Origin: a bacterium
GTDB taxonomy: Bacteria; Actinomycetota; Acidimicrobiia; Acidimicrobiales; CATQHL01
NCBI GenBank assembly: GCA_026713745.1
Contig: JAPONU010000140.1
Coordinates: forward strand, 1-9,178
Length of the DNA: 9,178 nt
Reading direction: 5' to 3'
Of the stretch, positions 4,576 through 9,178 are shown in pieces. Position 1 is the first letter of the stretch; each line of letters starts with the position of its first letter. The notes under the pieces are model-generated. The model made no database searches, was not told the DNA's origin, and worked only from the letters and a program-made list of their open reading frames with translations. The translations under genes and the position numbers were made by a program.

Positions 4576-6357
4576 GTGCGAACAGTACGAAAGCAATCAA
4601 CCTGGTTGAGGTTGTCGGTAGCGGCCATGGCATTGGCCCTGCTGGCGGCAGCCTGTGCCAGCGACAGTGGCGCCGAGGATGCCGATGCGGCCCTTGCCGC
4701 CGCGCAGGGTGCTCGGGGCGAAGCGTCGACGGCTCTGGCCGACGCGGCGGCAGCAGCTGCGGCAGCGGACGCTGCACTGGCTGCGGCCGGGGCCGCGCAG
4801 GCCGCAGCAGAGTTGGCGCAGGCGACCGCCGCGGGCAACGCGGCCGATGTGGCCGCCGCCGAGGCGGCTCTGGCCGACGCCCAAGCAGCCGCCGATGACG
4901 CGCGCTCGCAGGCTGCGGCAGCCGAGGACGAGGCCCGGCAGGCCCGCGAGGCGGCAACCGCTGCCGAGGAGCAGGCCGCTGAGGCCGCGGCGGCGCCACC
5001 GCCCGCGGCGGCAGTCGAGGAAGACGACATGGACGACATGGCCACCGAGGTCATCAACCTCGCCATCCTGTCGGACTGTGAGGGAGCCTTCGGGGCCTTC
5101 CACGACAGGGACATCGCCGGTGTCGTCACCGCATTCGCCGAGCACGCAGGCGCCACGGTCAACGACCGGAACAACCCGCAGGCGGGCTTCAGCAATGCCT
5201 CCATCAATGGCGTTCCCATCGAGTTGGTCGGTATCGGCTGTGCGGATGACACCGCCGAGGCCGCCCTGCGCGAGACGCGCCGTCTCATGGAGGACATCGG
5301 TGCCGACATCATGATCGGCCCGCTGTCCGGTGACGAGAGCATCGCCGTGGCCAACTACGCCAAGGACCACCCGAACCAGACGTTCGTGAACGGCACGTCG
5401 GGTGCGCAGGACTCCACCATGGCGGTCCGTGCGCCCAACTTCTTCCGCTTCAACGGTGACGGGGCGCAATGGAACGCCGGTCTCGGCGACATTGCCCACA
5501 ACACCCTGGGGTGGGAGACCGCAGCGGTCATCGGTGACGACTACAGCTTCGCCTGGACCTCCACCGCGGGCTTCATCGCCGAGTTCTGCGCCGCAGGCGG
5601 CGACGTGATCAGCCGGGTGTACCCGCCGCTGAACACCACCGACTACTCCGGTTTCGTGGAGCAGCTGCCCGGCCCCGACGAGGTCGACGGCTACTTCTGG
5701 GCCGTTGGTGGCGCCGGTCTGGTTCCGGCCCTCAACGCCTTCGAGGACGCCAAGGGCGAGGTCGTGGGCGAGCAGCACATGGGCAACCTCTTCTGGGGTA
5801 TCCCCGACGTGTTCACCGCCATCGGGCCCCGCGTCGTCGGTTCCTACTCCGGTGGGTTCGGCAATGCGCCCGACCTGCAGACCGAGAAGGCGGCGGCGTT
5901 CCGCGCGATCATCAACAGCCACTTCGACGAGATCCCGTTCGCGGGCTCGCCGGCTCCGGCGGATGCCGCGTACTTCGACGCCTTCTACATGAACTACTAC
6001 AACAACGCCTGGGGTCTGATCGAGGGCCTCAAGGCGATCGGGGCCGACCTTTCCGGTGGCCACGAGCCGTTGTGGGATGCGATCAGCAACGTGACGCTCG
6101 ACGCCGCGTTCGGCGAGATCAGTCTGGACTCCAACCGTACGGCCATCCAGGACCAGTACGTCGGGAGGATCTACCTGGACGACGACGGCAACATGGCTTC
6201 CAGCACGGTGGCGTTCGTCCCGCAGGTCGACCAGACCTTCGGCGGTACGTTCAGCGGTGATCCGTCGCCCAGCAGGGACTACCCGCCCTGCGAGGCAGGC
6301 GACCTCCCGTGGATCGGTAACGCCACCCCGGTCGTCAACGGCGTTCTCCAGAACTAG
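4576..6357 (+). CDS. Lipoprotein substrate-binding protein of the Liv-type importer, with a long alanine-rich stalk
   Basis: The 593-residue protein captures the substrate outside the membrane and delivers it to LivH/LivM. Residues 1-26 are a lipoprotein signal peptide (basic start, hydrophobic core, LLAAAC) with C27 as the predicted lipidated residue. Residues ~36-140 are a low-complexity helix-forming region: 61 of 105 residues are Ala, the rest mostly Asp, Glu, Gln and Arg, with no Pro. A PPP hinge (141-143) and an acidic patch (EEDDMDD, 148-154) follow. Residues ~158-593 are a type I periplasmic-binding fold of the Peripla_BP_6/Liv class: INLAILSDCEG, MIGPLSGDESIAVANYA near 246-262, TLGWETAAVIGDDYSFAWTS near 310-329, and a NTTDYSGFVEQLPG region at 353-366. 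Cys at 168, 222, 338 and 572 could form disulfides. The usual family length is ~370-420 residues, so the stalk explains the excess. Its position between livM and livG, not at an end, is slightly unusual. The ligand is not predictable. Confidence 0.9.
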   Translation: MRTVRKQSTWLRLSVAAMALALLAAACASDSGAEDADAALAAAQGARGEASTALADAAAAAAAADAALAAAGAAQAAAELAQATAAGNAADVAAAEAALADAQAAADDARSQAAAAEDEARQAREAATAAEEQAAEAAAAPPPAAAVEEDDMDDMATEVINLAILSDCEGAFGAFHDRDIAGVVTAFAEHAGATVNDRNNPQAGFSNASINGVPIELVGIGCADDTAEAALRETRRLMEDIGADIMIGPLSGDESIAVANYAKDHPNQTFVNGTSGAQDSTMAVRAPNFFRFNGDGAQWNAGLGDIAHNTLGWETAAVIGDDYSFAWTSTAGFIAEFCAAGGDVISRVYPPLNTTDYSGFVEQLPGPDEVDGYFWAVGGAGLVPALNAFEDAKGEVVGEQHMGNLFWGIPDVFTAIGPRVVGSYSGGFGNAPDLQTEKAAAFRAIINSHFDEIPFAGSPAPADAAYFDAFYMNYYNNAWGLIEGLKAIGADLSGGHEPLWDAISNVTLDAAFGEISLDSNRTAIQDQYVGRIYLDDDGNMASSTVAFVPQVDQTFGGTFSGDPSPSRDYPPCEAGDLPWIGNATPVVNGVLQN

Positions 6358-6398
6358 CCGGCACGCACTGACCACGAGGTAGAGGGACGCCACCGATC

Positions 6399-7172
6399 AT
6401 GACGGCGACGGCAGCGAACGGAGCACCTGTGCTGCGGCTGCAGGGCGTCAGCATGTCCTTCGGTGGCGTCCGCGCCCTGAGCGATATCGACATCGATGTC
6501 GCTCAGGGCGAACGCCTCGTCATTCTCGGGCCCAACGGGGCCGGCAAGACGACGCTGTTCAACGTCGTGGCCGGCGACCTGCGGCCCACCGCGGGCACCA
6601 TCGAGATCGACGGCCTGAACGTGGAGGAGCTGCCGGCCCGGCGCCGGCCGCAACTCGGGATGTCACGCACCTATCAGCGGTCTCGCCTGTTCGCCGGACT
6701 CACGGTGGAGGAGAACCTCTACCTGGCGGTGTTGGGTAAGGAGGGTCGGCGCTTCCGGTTGCGCATGGGACGCCGGGATGCCGCCTACCGCGGCCGGGCC
6801 CGGCGTGCGGCTGCCAACGTATGGCTGGAGGGGCGCCTCGACACGCTGACCTCCGACCTGTCCCACGGCGAGCAGCGCCAGCTGGAGTTGGGCCTCGCCA
6901 CGGTCACCGAACCCCGGGTGCTGATGCTCGACGAGCCGGCCTCGGGATTGTCGCGCGGTGAGCGCGAACGGCTCACGGAGTTGTTGCTGTCGTTGGAACG
7001 CGACGTGACGCTGCTGCTCATCGACCACGACATGGACGTGGCGCTGCGTGTCGCCGAACGTGTGGTCGTGATGCACGACGGCGTCAAGATCGTGGAGGGA
7101 ACGCCCGACGAGATCCGCGCCAATTCGCAGGTACACGACATCTACCTGGGACGGGGGATCAGCCATGAGTGA
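6399..7172 (+). CDS. livG: Branched-chain amino acid-type ABC transporter ATP-binding protein LivG
   Basis: This 257-residue cytoplasmic ATPase is one of the two nucleotide-binding subunits that power the importer. All ABC motifs are intact: Walker A GPNGAGKT at 44-51 with K50, Q-loop Q93 in the TYQRSRLF stretch, signature LSHGE at 154-158 (His in place of the first Gly of LSGGQ, tolerated in LivG proteins), Walker B VLMLDE at 174-179 and switch H210 in IDHD. The R-T-Y-Q-R-S-R-L-F motif, the arginine-rich helical subdomain at ~117-136 and the C-terminal VHDIYLG (beginning VEGTPDEI) are typical of LivG. The ATG follows AGAGGGA at 6381-6387 by 11 nt, 41 nt after the binding-protein stop. The 3' end overlaps livF by 8 nt. 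A 38-nt near-palindrome lies in codons 25-38. Confidence 0.93.
   Translation: MTATAANGAPVLRLQGVSMSFGGVRALSDIDIDVAQGERLVILGPNGAGKTTLFNVVAGDLRPTAGTIEIDGLNVEELPARRRPQLGMSRTYQRSRLFAGLTVEENLYLAVLGKEGRRFRLRMGRRDAAYRGRARRAAANVWLEGRLDTLTSDLSHGEQRQLELGLATVTEPRVLMLDEPASGLSRGERERLTELLLSLERDVTLLLIDHDMDVALRVAERVVVMHDGVKIVEGTPDEIRANSQVHDIYLGRGISHE
6473..6510 (+). repeat. 38-nt near-perfect palindrome inside livG
   Basis: CGCCCTGAGCGA (6473-6484) is the exact inverse complement of TCGCTCAGGGCG (6499-6510). The inner bases also pair (A-T, T-A, C-G, G-C, A-T), leaving a T/G pair (6485/6498) and the central C/A pair as the only mismatches: 17 of 19 positions are Watson-Crick. In RNA this could fold into a long hairpin with a tetraloop about 75 nt after the livG start codon. 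Both strands encode nearly the same peptide, ALSDIDIDVAQG on plus and ALSDIDVDIAQG on minus. Confidence 0.85.
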
Positions 7173-7893
7173 ACCGCTCCTGGAGATCTCGAACCTGGAC
7201 GTGGGCTACGGCCAGGCGCAGGTGCTGCACAGCGTGGACCTCCGGATGGGCCAGGAGGCCGTGTCGGTCATCGGCCGCAACGGCATGGGCAAGACCACAC
7301 TCTGCAACGCCATCATGGGTCTGTTACCGGTCATGAGCGGCTCCATCCGCTTCCGCGGCATCGAGTTGGTGGGGCTGGCGCCGTACAAGGTGGCCGCCAC
7401 CGGCATCGGCTACGTCCCTCAGGGCAGGCGCCTGTTCACCTCCCTGACCGTGGACGAGCACCTGGCGATGCTGGCGCGCCAGGCGCGCGGCAAGCGCTGG
7501 ACGCCGACGGAGGTCTACGAACTCTTCCCACGCCTGGCTGAGCGGAAGAAGCTCAGCGCCACAAGCCTCTCCGGCGGCGAGCAGCAGATGCTGGCCATCG
7601 GGCGGGCGCTGCTGCTGAACGCCGACCTCATGCTCATGGACGAACCGTCGGAGGGTCTGGCGCCCACGATCGTCGAGCAACTCGTGGCTACCTCCCGCCG
7701 CCTCGTGACCGAGGGGATCGCGGTCCTGCTGGTGGAGCAGAACCTGAGCGTTGCCACAGCCATCGCCGAACGTCAGGTGGTGATGGTCTCCGGGCAAATC
7801 GAGACGGAGATCAGTTCGCAGGAACTGCTGGAGGACGCTGACGCCCAGCGCCGCTACCTCGGTGTGGAATCGCTGGAGGACACCGAGGCCTGA
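7165..7893 (+). CDS. livF: Branched-chain amino acid-type ABC transporter ATP-binding protein LivF
   Basis: This 242-residue ATPase pairs with LivG. Motifs are complete: Walker A GRNGMGKT at 37-44 with K43, Q-loop Q86 in YVPQGRRLF, signature LSGGE at 135-139 followed by QQMLAIGRAL, Walker B LMLMDE at 155-160, and EGLAP at 163-167. The switch position is Q192 in LVEQN, which is normal for LivF rather than a defect. The YVPQGRRLF-SLTV-E-L pattern separates LivF from LivG. The ATG at 7165 lies inside the end of livG (8-nt overlap), with a GGGGGA ribosome-binding stretch at 7153-7158, indicating coupled translation. It is the last gene of the plus-strand cluster; only 23 nt separate its stop from the stop of the convergent gene, and no strong terminator hairpin is visible there. 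Confidence 0.94.
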   Translation: MSEPLLEISNLDVGYGQAQVLHSVDLRMGQEAVSVIGRNGMGKTTLCNAIMGLLPVMSGSIRFRGIELVGLAPYKVAATGIGYVPQGRRLFTSLTVDEHLAMLARQARGKRWTPTEVYELFPRLAERKKLSATSLSGGEQQMLAIGRALLLNADLMLMDEPSEGLAPTIVEQLVATSRRLVTEGIAVLLVEQNLSVATAIAERQVVMVSGQIETEISSQELLEDADAQRRYLGVESLEDTEA

Positions 7894-7916
7894 TCCCCGG
7901 TTGCTCGCCGTCGGTC

Positions 7917-9178
7917 CTAGGCGGTGCTCCCCGCCGGCACGGCGGCGCGGAAACCCTCCACCCGCTCGCTGAGTTCCTTGCGGTACGCCGCGACACGCCG
8001 CATCTTGAGGTCCTCGTAGCCGCGGACCCCATCCACCAGATCGGCGATCTCGACCGCCTCATCCCTGTTGACGGCATCGAGGGTTCCCAGCATTGCCCGG
8101 ATCGCCTCGCGGTATTCGCCGGGCAGCCGACGCTCGCAGCGGCGCACCGCCGCGTAGCCGAAGAGGTCCAGCGGAGTTCCCCGCAGCCGCTTCGCCTCGC
8201 GGAGCATCACGAGCAGGGGACGGGCCCACGGTCCCAACTTCAGTTTGCGGGACACGCCGAGCGCTCGCAGGAACGGAGGGTGCAGGTGCCAGACGAGCCT
8301 GGCGCCCGGTCCGGCGACCGTCTCTGCTCCTGTCTCCGCGGCCGGCTCGAGCAGCAGGCGGGCCACCTCGTACTCGTCCTTGTAGGCCATCAACTTGTGC
8401 AGGTTCCGCGCCACGGTCTCGGTGAGTTCCCAGCCGTCGAGGTCACCCTCGGCGTCGGCTACCTCGCCCACGAACCGGAGGAAGTCCCCGGCGTAGCCCG
8501 CTGACTGGTAGCCGGTGAGGTCGGCGGCCAGCATCTCGAGCAGTTGGCCCAGCCCCGTGCGTGCGGCGAGCGGATCCAGCAGCTGCCGGAGCGGCGGGGC
8601 GAGGGTCTCGCCGCTGTCGATCTTGATGTGTCCGGCCGAGTCGTCCGGCGGCGGGGGAGGGCCGATCGCATCCGCGTTCGCGGCTGCCAGTTCCACGCCC
8701 TCGGGGTCGATCACCCACTGCCGGCCCCACCTGAAGGCCTCGCGATTGCGCTCGGCGGCGACGCCGTTCAACTCGATCGCGGACTCGAAGGAGGTCGCCG
8801 TGATCGGCAGGGCGCCGCACTGGTAGGCGACGCCGATCAGGAAGACGTTGGCGGAGGTGGTGTTGCCGAAGAGGCGGCGCGTGATGGCGCCTGCGTCCAC
8901 CCAGCGATTCTCCGACGCCCGCGACGTGGAGTCGACGACCGAGCGGAGGTCCTCGGTCCTGGGGTAGCCCTGCTCGGGGTGCACGACCATCCGGCCCGTG
9001 CTCGTGGGCGTGACCGAGGCCACTACCAAGGTGCGTTCGGCCGAGGCGCCGGCGAGCGGTTCGGAGGCGGCGGCCGTGAGCAGGTCGAACGCCAGGTAGA
9101 GATCCACCATTCCCGCGGTGGCCTTGTTGGAGGCGATCGGCTCGGTGGCGCTTATGCGCACGTCACTCACCACCGGCC
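7917..9178 (-). CDS. Indolepyruvate:ferredoxin oxidoreductase family protein, C-terminal part (fused type)
   Basis: The frame is open from the right edge to the TAG at 7919-7917, giving about 419 visible residues; the N-terminal TPP-binding part lies outside. Residues ~1-150 resemble the pyruvate-ferredoxin oxidoreductase gamma domain: VVSDVRIS at the edge, VDLYLAFDLL near 23-32, and LFGNTTSANVFLIGVAYQCGALPI (101-124) followed by AIELNGVAAERNREAFRWGR near 132-151. A proline-rich linker (GPPPPPDD, 171-178) leads to the C-terminal domain with YKDEYEVARL near 264-273, LHPPFL at 297-302, KLGPWARPL at 312-320, LRGTPLDLFGYA at 330-341 and EIADLVDGVRGYEDLK at 375-390, characteristic of the large single-chain enzymes of bacteria (the DUF6537 region). 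These oxidise aryl-pyruvates from aromatic amino acid transamination (possibly branched-chain 2-oxoacids) to acyl-CoA, reducing ferredoxin. The gene is convergent with livF and is probably an independent unit. Confidence 0.87.
   Translation of the reverse strand, partial: PVVSDVRISATEPIASNKATAGMVDLYLAFDLLTAAASEPLAGASAERTLVVASVTPTSTGRMVVHPEQGYPRTEDLRSVVDSTSRASENRWVDAGAITRRLFGNTTSANVFLIGVAYQCGALPITATSFESAIELNGVAAERNREAFRWGRQWVIDPEGVELAAANADAIGPPPPPDDSAGHIKIDSGETLAPPLRQLLDPLAARTGLGQLLEMLAADLTGYQSAGYAGDFLRFVGEVADAEGDLDGWELTETVARNLHKLMAYKDEYEVARLLLEPAAETGAETVAGPGARLVWHLHPPFLRALGVSRKLKLGPWARPLLVMLREAKRLRGTPLDLFGYAAVRRCERRLPGEYREAIRAMLGTLDAVNRDEAVEIADLVDGVRGYEDLKMRRVAAYRKELSERVEGFRAAVPAGSTA

Noticed and set aside
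4597..6393. 598-codon minus-strand open frame opposite the whole binding-protein gene
   Set aside because: Striking length, but its Gly/Arg/Val-rich content follows from the codon bias of the opposite strand, and it has no recognisable motif.
7770..7790. Gln in place of His at the LivF switch position as a possible defect
   Set aside because: VEQN is the normal form in LivF proteins; the remaining ATPase motifs are intact.
7894..7916. Bidirectional terminator between livF and the convergent oxidoreductase gene
   Set aside because: Only short, imperfect pairings and no T-run were found in this 23-nt gap or its flanks.
1..9178. CRISPR arrays, tRNA or rRNA genes, insertion sequences, att sites
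   Set aside because: No regularly spaced repeats, transposase or integrase reading frames, or RNA-gene signatures were seen.

Overview
The window is GC-rich, densely coding DNA with GTG starts at five of the eight main genes' plausible start sites, short gaps, stop/start overlaps and purine-rich Shine-Dalgarno sequences. Together with the gene types (a lipoprotein solute-binding protein, fused indolepyruvate:ferredoxin oxidoreductase, molybdenum-hydroxylase FAD subunit) this fits a high-GC actinobacterium, possibly an Acidimicrobiia-like lineage. The lineage is an inference, as no rRNA or other marker gene is present.

Layout. (1) Positions 1-125, minus strand: the first 41 codons of a molybdopterin-dehydrogenase FAD-binding subunit that runs off the left edge. 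(2) 126-338: a divergent control region with weak promoter-like sites and inverted repeats. (3) 339-7893, plus strand: seven genes in one direction: an SMP-30/gluconolactonase-type hydrolase, an isochorismatase-fold hydrolase whose nucleophile position is Ser instead of Cys, the permeases LivH and LivM, a lipoprotein substrate-binding protein with a very long alanine-rich stalk, and the ATPases LivG and LivF. The only large gap is 4334-4575, a purine-rich leader with a GC hairpin before the binding-protein gene. (4) 7917-9178, minus strand, convergent: the C-terminal ~419 residues of a fused indolepyruvate:ferredoxin oxidoreductase that runs off the right edge.

How it may work together. LivH, LivM, the binding protein, LivG and LivF form one complete HAAT-family (branched-chain amino acid type) ABC importer. 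The two soluble hydrolases upstream read in the same direction and probably act on the imported compound or its breakdown products. The divergent Mo-hydroxylase subunit hints that the substrate may be a heterocycle or similar small ring compound that is hydroxylated, ring-opened and hydrolysed, but no substrate can be read from the sequence. The oxidoreductase at the right edge is a separate transcription unit for aryl-pyruvate/2-oxoacid oxidation.

Most notable points: the Ser-for-Cys replacement in the isochorismatase-fold enzyme, the ~105-residue alanine-rich stalk of the binding protein, a 38-nt near-perfect palindrome early in livG that encodes almost the same peptide on both strands, and a 6-codon mini-ORF whose stop overlaps the livH start.
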